Assembly: GCA_964647625.1 (NCBI GenBank)
Contig: CAZYHZ010000003.1
Location: 66,823 to 130,822 of the forward strand
Origin: DASRJG01 sp964647625
Lineage (GTDB): Bacteria; Acidobacteriota; Polarisedimenticolia; Polarisedimenticolales; DASRJG01
Length of the DNA stretch: 64,000 nucleotides
Reading direction: 5' to 3'
Position 1 is the stretch's first letter. Every line of letters begins with the position of its first letter. Shown piece after piece: positions 18,240 to 26,902 of this stretch. Below the pieces are notes generated by a model. It worked only from the letters and a program-made list of their open reading frames with translations, was not told the DNA's origin and made no database searches. The translations under genes were made by a program, and so were the position numbers.

Positions 18240-19341
18240 CGCGCGGCCGTGCCAGCACGCCCGCGACACCCGCCGCGACGGCATCCTCGGTCAGTCCGGA
18301 GAAGCCGTTCACCGCTCGATCCTGCCTCTTGATGCCCGTGTAGACGTTGTGCGGCGCGCTCAATGCGGCATACGGAACTCGCCAGGGCGCGTTGACCACC
18401 GGGTCGGTCGGGCCGTAAAGCGCCACGACGGGGCAGCCCACTCCGCAGGCGAGATGAAGCGGGCCGGAATCCCCACCGACGAATAGCCTCGCGCCGGAAA
18501 GCAGCGCGGCGAGTGCCGGGATCGAGGTCGGGGGAGCGGCGGCCGCTGCTCCCCGCGACGAGTCGACGACCTGACGAGCGTCGTCTTCCTCGCCGGGACC
18601 GCAGACGACGACGGGCCGGATCTGCCGCTCGGCGAGCGCCACCGCCGCGGCGGCGAGAAGCCCGGCGGGCGGTTTCTTGTACCGCTGCGCCCGGCTCGCC
18701 CCGGGATTGATGACGGCGTATTCGCCTCCTCCGCCGATCAGCGCGGCGCGAATCGCTGCGGCTTCCGATCGCGCGTGGATATCCAGCGGCAAGCCCGCGT
18801 CCGGCAGGGGCTCCACGGCGAGGCTTAGCGCACGGACCAGGTCGAGATTGCGCTCGATCCGGCAGCGACGTCGCGACCCGGCCGGAACCCGGTGCGTCGT
18901 CAGCCAGCGATTTCCTTCCTTCTGCTGATGTCCCTCGTAGCCGATCCGGACGGAGGCACCCGAGGTGAGGCCGAGCAAGCCCGTGCGGAGGTCGCCGTGA
19001 AAATCGAGGGCGAGGGACGGCCGGAGCGCGCGGACGCTCCCGATCAGATTCTCGATCGCAACGGTGAGCGCCGGCCAGCCGCGGACGGAGCGCGACAGCT
19101 CGCGCAGCCGTCGGCGCGGAACGGCGATCGTGCCGTCGAGGTCCGGGTGTCCTTCGAGCAGCACCGTCCAAGGCTCCCAGGCGACCCAGTGGATCCGGGC
19201 GTCGGGGAGCCCCCGGCGGACGAGGCGCACCGCGGGGAGCGTCCGGACGATGTCTCCCATGGCGCCGAGCCTGAGCACGAGAACCGTGAGACCGCGGCCG
19301 CCGTTGCCGACGGCGGTGCGCACCGATTCCGGAAGGGTCAT
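18220..19341 (-). CDS. Glycosyltransferase family 9 (heptosyltransferase-like)
   Basis: This 373-aa protein has the GT9 layout: an N-terminal VLVLRLGAMGDIVRTLPAV nucleotide-fold start, DFHGDLRTGLL, VINPGASRAQRYKKP, and the C-terminal donor-binding VGGDSGPLHLACGVGCPVV followed by ALYGPTDP. GT9 enzymes add heptose to Kdo-lipid A, consistent with the Kdo genes nearby. The ATG at 19341 is preferred because a TATACT hexamer lies seven bases upstream (19349-19354); a TTG at 19359 would sit inside that -10 box. It diverges from the Trm112-like gene. Confidence 0.88.
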   Translation of the reverse strand: MTLPESVRTAVGNGGRGLTVLVLRLGAMGDIVRTLPAVRLVRRGLPDARIHWVAWEPWTVLLEGHPDLDGTIAVPRRRLRELSRSVRGWPALTVAIENLIGSVRALRPSLALDFHGDLRTGLLGLTSGASVRIGYEGHQQKEGNRWLTTHRVPAGSRRRCRIERNLDLVRALSLAVEPLPDAGLPLDIHARSEAAAIRAALIGGGGEYAVINPGASRAQRYKKPPAGLLAAAAVALAERQIRPVVVCGPGEEDDARQVVDSSRGAAAAAPPTSIPALAALLSGARLFVGGDSGPLHLACGVGCPVVALYGPTDPVVNAPWRVPYAALSAPHNVYTGIKRQDRAVNGFSGLTEDAVAAGVAGVLARPRATAGDR

Positions 19342-19348
19342 CGCGCGG

Positions 19349-19372
19349 AGTATAGGCAAATCGGTGTATACA
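19349..19372. promoter_or_regulatory. Back-to-back -10 elements between the GT9 and Trm112-like genes
   Basis: TATACT (19349-19354, minus strand) and TATACA (19367-19372, plus strand) each lie seven bases before the ATG they face. Neither gene has a clear Shine-Dalgarno or -35 box. Divergent leaderless transcription is a possible reading. Confidence 0.4.
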
Positions 19373-19379
19373 AGCCGCG

Positions 19380-19547
19380 ATGGACGCGGGGCTGCTCGAG
19401 ATCCTCTGCTGCCCGGCCTGCCGGAGCGCCGTGCGCGAGCTGCCGGGGGAGGGCGGCCTCGAGTGCACCGGCTGCGGCCGGGTCTACCCGATCGTCGATG
19501 GGATCCCCGTGATGCTCCTGGATCAGGCCAAACGGGGGCTCGCTTGA
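19380..19547 (+). CDS. Trm112-like small zinc-ribbon protein (UPF0434/YcaR type)
   Basis: This is a 55-aa protein, short enough to be missed by length cut-offs. It has the family pattern LLEILCCPACRSAV, then ECTGCGRVYPIVDGIPVMLL: two Cys pairs forming a zinc ribbon and the YPIxDGIPxML motif. Bacterial members are often found next to lipid A and Kdo genes; in eukaryotes and archaea Trm112 activates methyltransferases. Its exact role here is unknown. The ATG at 19380 follows TATACA by seven bases. Confidence 0.8.
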   Translation: MDAGLLEILCCPACRSAVRELPGEGGLECTGCGRVYPIVDGIPVMLLDQAKRGLA

Positions 19548-19665
19548 CCGAATTCGTAATCGGCCTAAGTTTTCATGCGAGGTCGAGCGTCGGCCGATCG
19601 CTCCTCGGTGTCCCAGGCACGGGTCGGGAGCCAGTGATCGACCACGCTCCGGCCGGCGAGAGTGT

Positions 19666-22167
19666 ATGCAGCCAGGCAACGGACAAGGTCTGCCGGCCAG
19701 CTTACTGAACGGCCGGCTCGAAGGTCTGTCGGTCCCCGACCTTCTCTGGAACATCTGTCGCCGTCACGCGACCGGCGTCCTGCACGTATCGACGCGCGGC
19801 ATCACGAAGAAGGTCTACATCGACTCCGGAAAGATCATCTTCGCCGGGTCCGGCGACATGGCGGACCGTCTCGGGAACCTGTTGCTGCGGGACGGGCTGA
19901 TCACGCTCGATCAGCTCGAGGCCGCGAACCTCCAGCTCTCCGGCGGCAAGAGGCTCGGCACCATCCTCGTCGACGCGGGGCATCTGACGCCGGAGCACCT
20001 CGTCCGCGGCGTCCTGGCCCAGGTCAAGAACATCGTCCTGTCGTTGTTCCCGCTCGAAGAGGGGGACTACGCCTTCGCGGAAGGCCCGCTGCCCACGGAC
20101 GAGGTCATCACCCTCAACATCAAGACGGCGGAGATCCTGCTCCAGGGGATCCGGCAGGTGCGCTCGTTCTCCCGCATCCGGAGAAGCGTCGGTCCGCCAT
20201 CGACCCGGTTCCGGCTGGATCCCGCCTGGCGATCGATCGTCGAGGGCCTCGACGTCCGGGAGGGCGAGCGGCTGCTCCTTCAGCGGCTCGACGAATCGCG
20301 CGCGCGGGGCATCTCGGTCGAGGCGCTCTGCCGCGAGGTCTTCCTCTCGAACTTCGAGATCTACCAGGCTCTTTGGGCGCTGCTCGTGCTCGGCGCGCTC
20401 GATCACGTCGACCGGGAGCAACCCGCGGGTGCCGACGGGGCGATCTCGGCAGTCCTTCGCGCGACCCTTCCGGAGATCCTGGTCCGCCTGTCTCGCGGCC
20501 GCGTCACGGGTGTCCTGCACATGGCCCGCGGGCACGTCGAGCGCTCGCTGCACATCCGGGACGGCCAGTGCATCTTCGCCACGTCGAACAGCGTCGACGA
20601 CGGGCTTCTGGCCCATTTGCTGCGGCGCGGTGTGATCTCGCTCTCCGATCGGGAGGAGACCGCGCGGCGGCTCCTGTCGAACAAGCGCGTGGGCGCCATC
20701 CTCGTCGAGATGGGCGTCATCGACGAGGGCGACCTCAAGTCGGCGGTGACCGAGCAGATCTCCGAGATCGTGTTCGACACCTTCCGCTGGGACCAGGGCG
20801 ACTTCCAGTTCCGCGAGGGCGACCTGCCGACGGCCGAGGTCATCACCCTCCAGCGGACCGTCGAAGACCTCGTGTTCGCGGGAGTCCGCCGCATCACGTC
20901 GTGGCCGCGGGTGCGCGAGGGCTGCGGGGGCTTGGGCGCGCGGCTCGTGCTGCGGCCCGAGTATCTCGAGATCCTGGACAACACGACCATCGGGCCCGAG
21001 GAGTGGGAGCTGATCTCGCTGCTCAAGTCGCCCAAGACGCTTCTCGAGATCTGCCGCGAGAGCATGCTCGGAGACTTCCGGTCGTGCCAGATCCTGTGGG
21101 CGCTCCGGCTGCTCGGAGGCGTCGGCGAGGCGCCTGTCGAGGTTTCGATCGACTCCGCCCTGGGCACGCTCGAAGCTCCGGCCGCACGGCCGGCGCCGAT
21201 CGAGGAGCCTCGGGCCGAAGCACCGGTTGCGGACGCGCCCGTCGCCGCGGAAGGGGCCGCCCAGGAGCACCTCGAGGAGCCTGCCGAGGAGCCGAGCGAG
21301 CCGCCGGCCCCGCTTCCGCTCTCGGAAGTCGACGATACCGCCGAGGTCATCAGCGAGCCGTGGCGGCTGGCCGCCGAGCGCGCGCCGGAAGCGCCCGAGC
21401 AGGACTGGCATGCGCCCGAGCCGCAGGAACCCGTCCGCGAGGAGCTGACCTTGGACTCCCCTGCGGATGCGACCCTCTACATCCCGCGCGAGACGGTCGA
21501 AGCCGCGCTCCGGGCGTCGGAGACGCCCCCCGTGAGATTCGAGCTCGAGCATCCGGGCGTCGGCGTCGAAGACACGAACGTGGACATGCATCCCGAGCCG
21601 GCGGAAACAGAGCTCGAGGCTCCGGCGGAATCACCGGAAGTGGAGCCGGTAGAAGCCTTTGATCCGGTGCCGATGGAGGTCGAAGCGCCGTTGCAGGATC
21701 CCGGCCGGACCATGCAGGTCCCGCGCGAGACGATTGACGCGCTTTTTGCCGAGCCAATTCCGGCCGCCGAGGAAGCTCCGAAAGCCGAGACTCCGAAGGC
21801 GCCCGAGCCGCCGCCGCTTCCGCCGTTCGAGCCGCCCGCCTCTCTCGACGCGTCGATCGCGAGCTTCAACGCCCGGCACGTCATGCTGTTCCGCGCGCTG
21901 CGCGTCGAGATCGGCGCCGGGGCCGCGAACTTCGTCCGGTCGTGCCGCGGCATGCTGCATCCGGTCCACGCCGACATGTTCGCCGCGACCGAGCTGCGAT
22001 TCGACGGCTCGTGGGACCCCGAGGGTCTGAAACAGGCGGTGATCCACTATCGGGTCGCCGACGCACCTGAGGCGTTCGGCAAGCTCCTCGACGGCGAGCT
22101 TCAGCGTCTGCGGGCGCATCTGGGCGAGTCCCGCATCGCGGCTCTGGCCGCCCACCTCTCCGACTGA
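19666..22167 (+). CDS. Double DUF4388 protein with acidic linker
   Basis: This 833-aa protein contains two homologous DUF4388 modules. The first (about 12-215) has GVLHVSTRGITKKVYIDSGK and LGTILVDAGHLT; the second (about 275-490) has GVLHMARGHVERSLHIRDG and VGAILVEMGVID. Each is followed by a winged-helix-like stretch (for example LCREVFLSNFEIYQALWALL). A Pro/Glu/Ala-rich linker of about 230 residues carries two copies of an IPRETVEAAL/VPRETIDALF motif, and a separate C-terminal domain of about 100 residues closes the protein. DUF4388 (PATAN-like) proteins are linked to signalling, but the biochemical role is unknown. It is cytoplasmic by appearance. It ends just before a palindromic element. 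Confidence 0.88.
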   Translation: MQPGNGQGLPASLLNGRLEGLSVPDLLWNICRRHATGVLHVSTRGITKKVYIDSGKIIFAGSGDMADRLGNLLLRDGLITLDQLEAANLQLSGGKRLGTILVDAGHLTPEHLVRGVLAQVKNIVLSLFPLEEGDYAFAEGPLPTDEVITLNIKTAEILLQGIRQVRSFSRIRRSVGPPSTRFRLDPAWRSIVEGLDVREGERLLLQRLDESRARGISVEALCREVFLSNFEIYQALWALLVLGALDHVDREQPAGADGAISAVLRATLPEILVRLSRGRVTGVLHMARGHVERSLHIRDGQCIFATSNSVDDGLLAHLLRRGVISLSDREETARRLLSNKRVGAILVEMGVIDEGDLKSAVTEQISEIVFDTFRWDQGDFQFREGDLPTAEVITLQRTVEDLVFAGVRRITSWPRVREGCGGLGARLVLRPEYLEILDNTTIGPEEWELISLLKSPKTLLEICRESMLGDFRSCQILWALRLLGGVGEAPVEVSIDSALGTLEAPAARPAPIEEPRAEAPVADAPVAAEGAAQEHLEEPAEEPSEPPAPLPLSEVDDTAEVISEPWRLAAERAPEAPEQDWHAPEPQEPVREELTLDSPADATLYIPRETVEAALRASETPPVRFELEHPGVGVEDTNVDMHPEPAETELEAPAESPEVEPVEAFDPVPMEVEAPLQDPGRTMQVPRETIDALFAEPIPAAEEAPKAETPKAPEPPPLPPFEPPASLDASIASFNARHVMLFRALRVEIGAGAANFVRSCRGMLHPVHADMFAATELRFDGSWDPEGLKQAVIHYRVADAPEAFGKLLDGELQRLRAHLGESRIAALAAHLSD

Positions 22168-22178
22168 GCTCGCCGGCG

Positions 22179-22419
22179 AGTCCGCCCATACGGGGACATT
22201 CGACTTTTTCCTTCAAATTCAAATTCGAGCGAACCGAACTGTCACTCTCGGCACGTTCGGCGTTGTGCAGCTTGATTCGCCGCGCCGCGGTCGCTCAACT
22301 GGTCGAGCGGCCTCTCCGAGACGGACCAATCGCTCTCCCGGAGCACCGTCACATGAAACATCGGCCCGCCCGAGTTTGAATCTACAGGAAAAAGACGAAT
22401 GTCCCCTTATGGGCGGACT
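22179..22419. repeat. MITE-like long inverted repeat, copy 1
   Basis: The ends are inverted repeats: AGTCCGCCCATA followed by a GGGGACATTCG block at the left, and its near-complement at the right, with arms of about 50 bases and a handful of mismatches. The interior resembles the element at 30833-31062 (shared GTCACTC, GGCACG and ATTCGCCGCGCCGC blocks). No coding capacity is seen. It occupies the gap between the convergent DUF4388 and lapA-like genes. Confidence 0.8.
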
Positions 22420-22431
22420 GGCGGCGATCGA

Positions 22432-22881
22432 TCAGACCGCGCGGCCGCCGGTGTAGGGGTCGTCCTCGTCCGAATCATCGGAGTGATACACCGGTGCGCT
22501 GGCGGGATCGGTGTCGGGCTCGGCGCCGGCAGCGACCGCCACGAGCGCGTCTTCCTTGTCGTCGATGAACGCCGCCGACTCGGGCTCGCGCCGGCCCGCA
22601 ATGGGCTGCGTGCGGATGAAGTTGAGCTCGGTTTCGAGCCTGCGGATCTCGCGCGAGAGCTGCCGGTTGCGGAAGCGGACGACGGCGCCGTCGACGACGC
22701 CGATGATCCCGACGGACACGATGCCCGACAGCGCCGAGAGGAAGACGACCGACCACAGCGGGACGTCGGGGTAGGTCGTCTGCCACAGGGTGATCTTCGT
22801 CAGCGTCTCGAGGTTGGTCATCGAGAAGCCGATCAGCGCGAGCAGCAGCGAGAGGAACACGACGATCAGAAGGAAGCGCAT
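22432..22881 (-). CDS. LapA-domain (DUF1049) membrane protein
   Basis: This 149-aa protein has two N-terminal membrane helices (about 3-23 and 43-65) in the LapA/DUF1049 arrangement, followed by a coiled-coil RFRNRQLSREIRRLETEL and an acidic tail ending DDSDEDDPYTGG. In E. coli the LapA/LapB pair takes part in control of lipopolysaccharide assembly, which fits its place as last gene of the Kdo operon, three bases after kdsC. Whether this protein acts like LapA is inference, since the family is broad. Confidence 0.8.
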   Translation of the reverse strand: MRFLLIVVFLSLLLALIGFSMTNLETLTKITLWQTTYPDVPLWSVVFLSALSGIVSVGIIGVVDGAVVRFRNRQLSREIRRLETELNFIRTQPIAGRREPESAAFIDDKEDALVAVAAGAEPDTDPASAPVYHSDDSDEDDPYTGGRAV

Positions 22882-22884
22882 GGC

Positions 22885-23424
22885 TCACTCCCTGAGATAA
22901 GCGGCCGAGGCGTCGTCCCAGCGTCCCTGCGCGCGGAGAATGAGGTCGACCACCTCGCGCACGATCCCGCGCCCGCCCTCGGCCTGTCCGACGTAGTGAG
23001 CGTAGGGGAACACCTCGGGATCGGAGTCGGCCGGACACACCGCCAGTCCGCAGCGGCGAAACGCGGCCACGTCGACGATGTCGTCGCCGACGAAGCAGAT
23101 CTGATCGAGCGCCAGGCCGCGCCGGCGCGCGATCTCCGCGACGCACGCGCCCTTGGCGGAGATTTTCTGATGGATCTCGACGTAGTCGAGCTCCTTCGCG
23201 CGGGCCTCGACGGTGTCCGAATGTCGTCCCGAGACGACGCCGAATTCGAGCCGCGCGCTCTGGCCCAGGCGCACGGCGAGCCCGTCCCGGGCGTGGTACG
23301 CGCGCGCGTCTCCGCCGCCTGCGACGACGATGATCCGTCCATCGGTCATCACGCCGTCCGCATCCATGAGGATCAAGCGGATCTTCCGCGCGCGCTCGAT
23401 CACGGCCGGGGGAATCGACGTCAT
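22885..23424 (-). CDS. kdsC: 3-deoxy-D-manno-octulosonate-8-phosphate phosphatase KdsC
   Basis: This 179-aa HAD-family phosphatase has the KdsC motifs: ILMDADGVMTDG (nucleophile Asp and DxDGVxTDG signature), GVVSGRHSDTVEARA, the Lys in HQKISAKG, and CFVGDDIVDVAAF. It lacks a cap domain, as expected for the tetrameric C0 HAD type. It removes phosphate from Kdo-8-phosphate to give Kdo. It lies 13 bases after kdsD. Confidence 0.95.
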   Translation of the reverse strand: MTSIPPAVIERARKIRLILMDADGVMTDGRIIVVAGGGDARAYHARDGLAVRLGQSARLEFGVVSGRHSDTVEARAKELDYVEIHQKISAKGACVAEIARRRGLALDQICFVGDDIVDVAAFRRCGLAVCPADSDPEVFPYAHYVGQAEGGRGIVREVVDLILRAQGRWDDASAAYLRE

Positions 23425-23437
23425 GGTCGCGCCCCCA

Positions 23438-24394
23438 TCAGAAGAGCTGCGTGCGCCAGAGATCGTGAATTTGAACCACGCCGGCGAGCGCTCCCCGGCC
23501 GTCGACGACGGCGAGCGAGGTGATCTTCTTGTCTTCCAGGGTCCGCAGCGCCTCCGCGGCGAGCGATTCTTCCCGGATCGTGATCGGCTTGGTCGTCATC
23601 GCGGAGGCGACGTCCCCGGACATGGGCCGGTCGGTCTTGAGCATCAGCCGCCGCAGATCGCCGTCGGTCAGGATGCCGACGAGGCGCCCGGAATCGTCGG
23701 TGACACAGGTCATGCCGAGCCCCTTCCGGGTCATTTCGGCGACGGCCTCCGCCATCGTGGCGGTCGATGAAACCCTGGGAACGGTGTCGCCGCGGCGCAT
23801 CAGCTCGCCGACGGTGAGCACCTTGCGGCCCAGCCTGCCGCCGGGATGCATGCGCGCGAAGTCCTTGGCGGTGAACCCACGCCGCTCGTAGCAGGCGACG
23901 GCCAGAGCATCGCCCATCGCGAGCGCCGCGGTCGTCGAGGCGGTCGGAGCGAGATCGAGCGCGCACGCTTCGCGGGCCACGGCAACGTCGATGTTCACGT
24001 CGGCGTGGCGCGCGAGCGTCGAATCCGGCCGGCCGGTGAACGCGATGATCGGGACGCCGACGCGCCGGATCAGCTCGTAGCACCGAACCAGCTCTTCGGT
24101 CTCTCCGGAGTTCGACACGGCGAGAACGACGTCGCCTTGAACCAGCAACCCGATGTCGCCGTGGACCGCCTCGGCCGGGTGGAGGAAATACGCCGGCGTT
24201 CCCGTCGACGAGAGGGTCGCCGCGATCTTCTGACAGACGATCCCCGACTTTCCCATCCCCGTGACCACGACACGGCCCTTGCATCCGACGAGAAGCTCGA
24301 CGGCGCGGTCGAACCCGGAATCGAGCCGCGCCGCGAGCCCGGCCACGGCCTCCGATTCGATGCCGAGCACGCGGGCTGCGATCTCGCGGGACAT
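23438..24394 (-). CDS. kdsD: D-arabinose-5-phosphate isomerase (KdsD/KpsF family)
   Basis: This 318-aa protein has an N-terminal SIS domain (VVVTGMGKSGIVCQKIAATL; AVSNSGETEELVR) and two C-terminal CBS domains (from about residue 205; GILTDGDLRRLM). It converts ribulose-5-phosphate to arabinose-5-phosphate, the first committed step to Kdo. The ATG at 24394 begins MSREIAARVLGIE; the frame is open upstream into kdsA without homology. It is separated from kdsA by 20 bases. Confidence 0.95.
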   Translation of the reverse strand: MSREIAARVLGIESEAVAGLAARLDSGFDRAVELLVGCKGRVVVTGMGKSGIVCQKIAATLSSTGTPAYFLHPAEAVHGDIGLLVQGDVVLAVSNSGETEELVRCYELIRRVGVPIIAFTGRPDSTLARHADVNIDVAVAREACALDLAPTASTTAALAMGDALAVACYERRGFTAKDFARMHPGGRLGRKVLTVGELMRRGDTVPRVSSTATMAEAVAEMTRKGLGMTCVTDDSGRLVGILTDGDLRRLMLKTDRPMSGDVASAMTTKPITIREESLAAEALRTLEDKKITSLAVVDGRGALAGVVQIHDLWRTQLF

Positions 24395-24414
24395 GCCGGG
24401 GATGATAACAGTCC

Positions 24415-25257
24415 TCAACGGGCGGTCGGGTGCTCCCGCGAGGCGCGATCGATGGCGAGGATCCCGTCGAGAATTCGCGGAAGCTCGTCGAGTGGAAGCT
24501 GGCTCGGCCCGTCGCACGGCGCGTTTTTCGGGTCGTCGTGGACCTCGAAGAACAGCGCATCGACGCCGACCGCGACCGCCGCGCGCGCGAGAGGGGCGAT
24601 GAACTCGCGCTCGCCGCCGGAGGCGGAACCTGCGCCGGACGGGAGCTGGATCGAGTGCGTCGCATCGAAGCAGACCGGAACCCCCAAGCGCCGCATTCTC
24701 GGGAGGGACCGGAAGTCGACGACCAGGTTGTTGTACCCGAAGGTCGCCCCGCGCTCGGTGAGCATCACGTTGTCGTTGCCGGCGCTTCGGACCTTGTCGA
24801 CGGCGTGGCCTAAGTCCCACGGAGCGAGGAACTGCCCCTTCTTCACGTTGACCGCGCGGCCGGTCTTCGCGGCGGCGGTCAGCATGTCGGTTTGCCGCGA
24901 GAGCATCGCCGGCACCTGGATCAGATCGACGACCGCGGCCAGGGCTTGAGCCTGGTCGGGTGTGTGGAAGTCCGTCGTCACGGGAAGGCCGGTGTCCGCC
25001 TTGACGCGCGCCAAGATCTTCAGGCCGGTCGTAAGCCCGACGCCGCGAAAGGATGCCGCCGAGGTGCGGTTCGCCTTGTCGAACGACGACTTGTAGACGA
25101 GGGGCACGCCCCGCGACCGGGCGATCTCCCCGAGCGCTCGCGCCATGGACAGAGCGTGCGCCTCGCTCTCGATCGAGTCGGGGCCCGCGATGAGAAGGAG
25201 CGGCGCTCCTTCTCCGGCGGAAAGACCGTCAGCGATGCGGATGCGCCGTGACGGCAT
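24415..25257 (-). CDS. kdsA: 3-deoxy-8-phosphooctulonate synthase KdsA (atypical metal site)
   Basis: This 280-aa protein condenses PEP and arabinose-5-phosphate to Kdo-8-phosphate. Signatures include YKSSFDKANRTS, TTDFHTPDQA, AAKTGRAVNVKKGQFLAPWD, TERGATFGYNNLVVDFRSLP and DATHSIQLP. In metal-dependent KdsA the first loop reads GPCxIES, where Cys binds the metal; metal-independent enzymes have Asn. Here it reads GPDSIES, so Asp27 takes that position, while the other metal ligands (His in ATHS, Glu in FFEVH, Asp in CDGPSQLP) are kept. The gene overlaps pyrG by 29 bases. Confidence 0.95.
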   Translation of the reverse strand: MPSRRIRIADGLSAGEGAPLLLIAGPDSIESEAHALSMARALGEIARSRGVPLVYKSSFDKANRTSAASFRGVGLTTGLKILARVKADTGLPVTTDFHTPDQAQALAAVVDLIQVPAMLSRQTDMLTAAAKTGRAVNVKKGQFLAPWDLGHAVDKVRSAGNDNVMLTERGATFGYNNLVVDFRSLPRMRRLGVPVCFDATHSIQLPSGAGSASGGEREFIAPLARAAVAVGVDALFFEVHDDPKNAPCDGPSQLPLDELPRILDGILAIDRASREHPTAR

Positions 25258-26902
25258 CTTGGTCCTGGAAGGAGACGCCGGAGCGGCGCGCCTGCTTGTG
25301 GCGGTAAGCGGCCGCGACGAACTCGCGGAACAGCGGGTGCGGGGCGAGCGGGCGTGATTTGTATTCGGGGTGGAACTGGCACGCGAGGAACCACGGGTGC
25401 CCGGCGTACTCGACGATCTCGACGAACTTGCCGTCGGGGGACAACCCCGACACCTTCATCCCTGCGGCTTCGAGCTGCGGCAGATACTGCTGGTTGACCT
25501 CGTACCGGTGCCGGTGGCGATCGATCGCGACCTCGTCGCCGTAGGCTTGGCGGGCGAGCGAGCCTTCGGCCAGGCGCGCCGGGTAGGCCCCGAGACGCAT
25601 CGTCCCGCCGAGATCGTCGACGCCGAGCAGATCGCGCAGTTTGTAGATGACCTTGTGCGGCGTCCCTTCGTTGAACTCGGTCGAGTCGGCGCCGGCCAGC
25701 TTCGCGAGGTTGCGCGCGCACTCGATCACCGCGCACTGCAGCCCCAGGCAGATCCCGAAGAACGGGACCTTCTGCTCGCGCGCGTGCCGAATCGCCTCGA
25801 TCATGCCGGCGACGCCGCGGATGCCGAAGCCCCCGGGCACGAGAATGCCGTCCACGCGCGACAGCTCGGATTCGAGCTTGCCGTTCGCCATCTCTTCGGC
25901 CTCGATCCACTTCAGGCGGACCTTGAGGCCGGAGGCCGTCCCGCCGTGGAGCAGCGCTTCGTTCAGGGACTTGTACGAGTCCTCGTAGCTGACGTACTTG
26001 CCGACGATGCCGATCGTCACGTCGTCGACGGGATGCTGGATCTTTTGGACGAGGTCTTCCCAATCCTTCAAGGACTTGCGGCGGTACGGCAGGTCGAGAA
26101 GCTTCATGATGATCTCGTCGATCCCCTCGGCCGACAGGGCCAGCGGCACCTCGTAGATCGTCTCCACGTCGCGGGCGGAGATCACCGCGTCCTCGGAGAT
26201 ATTGCAGAAGAGGGCGATCTTGCGCTTGACCTCAGGCGGGATCACGCGGTCGCAGCGGCACAGCAGGATGTCGGGCTGGATGCCGATCGCGCGCAGCTCG
26301 CGCACGGAGTGCTGCGTCGGCTTGGTCTTCAGCTCGCCCGACGCGCCGATCCACGGCACGAGCGTCAGGTGCACGAACGCGGCGTTGTTGCGCCCGACGT
26401 CGAGCCGGAGCTGCCGGATCGCCTCGAGGAACGGAAGCGACTCGATGTCGCCCACGGTCCCGCCGACTTCCACGATCTGGATCTCGTGGTTCTCGGAGAC
26501 GCGCAGGATGAATTCCTTGATCTCGTCGGTGATGTGCGGGATGACCTGGACCGTGGCGCCGAGGTAATCGCCGCGGCGCTCCTTCTCGATCACGCTCTGA
26601 TAGATCTTGCCCGTCGTGAAGTTCGAGTTGCGGTCGGCGGTCATCGAGGTGAACCGCTCGTAGTGCCCGAGATCGAGATCGGTCTCGGTGCCGTCTTCGG
26701 TGACGAACACCTCTCCGTGCTGGAACGGGCTCATCGTGCCCGGGTCGACGTTGATGTACGGATCGAGCTTCTGGAGGGTCACCTTGAACCCGCGGCCTTC
26801 GAGGATGCGTCCGATCGACGCAGCGGCCAGCCCCTTGCCCAGCGAGGAGACGACGCCGCCGGTGACGAAGATGTACTTGGTGGTCCTCTTGGCTTTCATC
26901 AT
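25229..26902 (-). CDS. pyrG: CTP synthase
   Basis: This 557-aa protein has the full two-domain structure: the synthetase domain with FVTGGVVSSLGKGLAAASIG and DPYINVDPGTMSPFQHGEVF, and a class I glutamine amidotransferase domain with PFFGICLGLQ (nucleophile Cys) and a C-terminal QFHPEYKSRP. It makes CTP from UTP and glutamine. CTP is the cofactor consumed by KdsB, encoded directly upstream with a 4-base overlap (26899-26902), so the operon supplies both substrate branches for CMP-Kdo. The first of two adjacent ATG codons (26902) is taken as start. Confidence 0.98.
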   Translation of the reverse strand: MMKAKRTTKYIFVTGGVVSSLGKGLAAASIGRILEGRGFKVTLQKLDPYINVDPGTMSPFQHGEVFVTEDGTETDLDLGHYERFTSMTADRNSNFTTGKIYQSVIEKERRGDYLGATVQVIPHITDEIKEFILRVSENHEIQIVEVGGTVGDIESLPFLEAIRQLRLDVGRNNAAFVHLTLVPWIGASGELKTKPTQHSVRELRAIGIQPDILLCRCDRVIPPEVKRKIALFCNISEDAVISARDVETIYEVPLALSAEGIDEIIMKLLDLPYRRKSLKDWEDLVQKIQHPVDDVTIGIVGKYVSYEDSYKSLNEALLHGGTASGLKVRLKWIEAEEMANGKLESELSRVDGILVPGGFGIRGVAGMIEAIRHAREQKVPFFGICLGLQCAVIECARNLAKLAGADSTEFNEGTPHKVIYKLRDLLGVDDLGGTMRLGAYPARLAEGSLARQAYGDEVAIDRHRHRYEVNQQYLPQLEAAGMKVSGLSPDGKFVEIVEYAGHPWFLACQFHPEYKSRPLAPHPLFREFVAAAYRHKQARRSGVSFQDQDAVTAHPHR

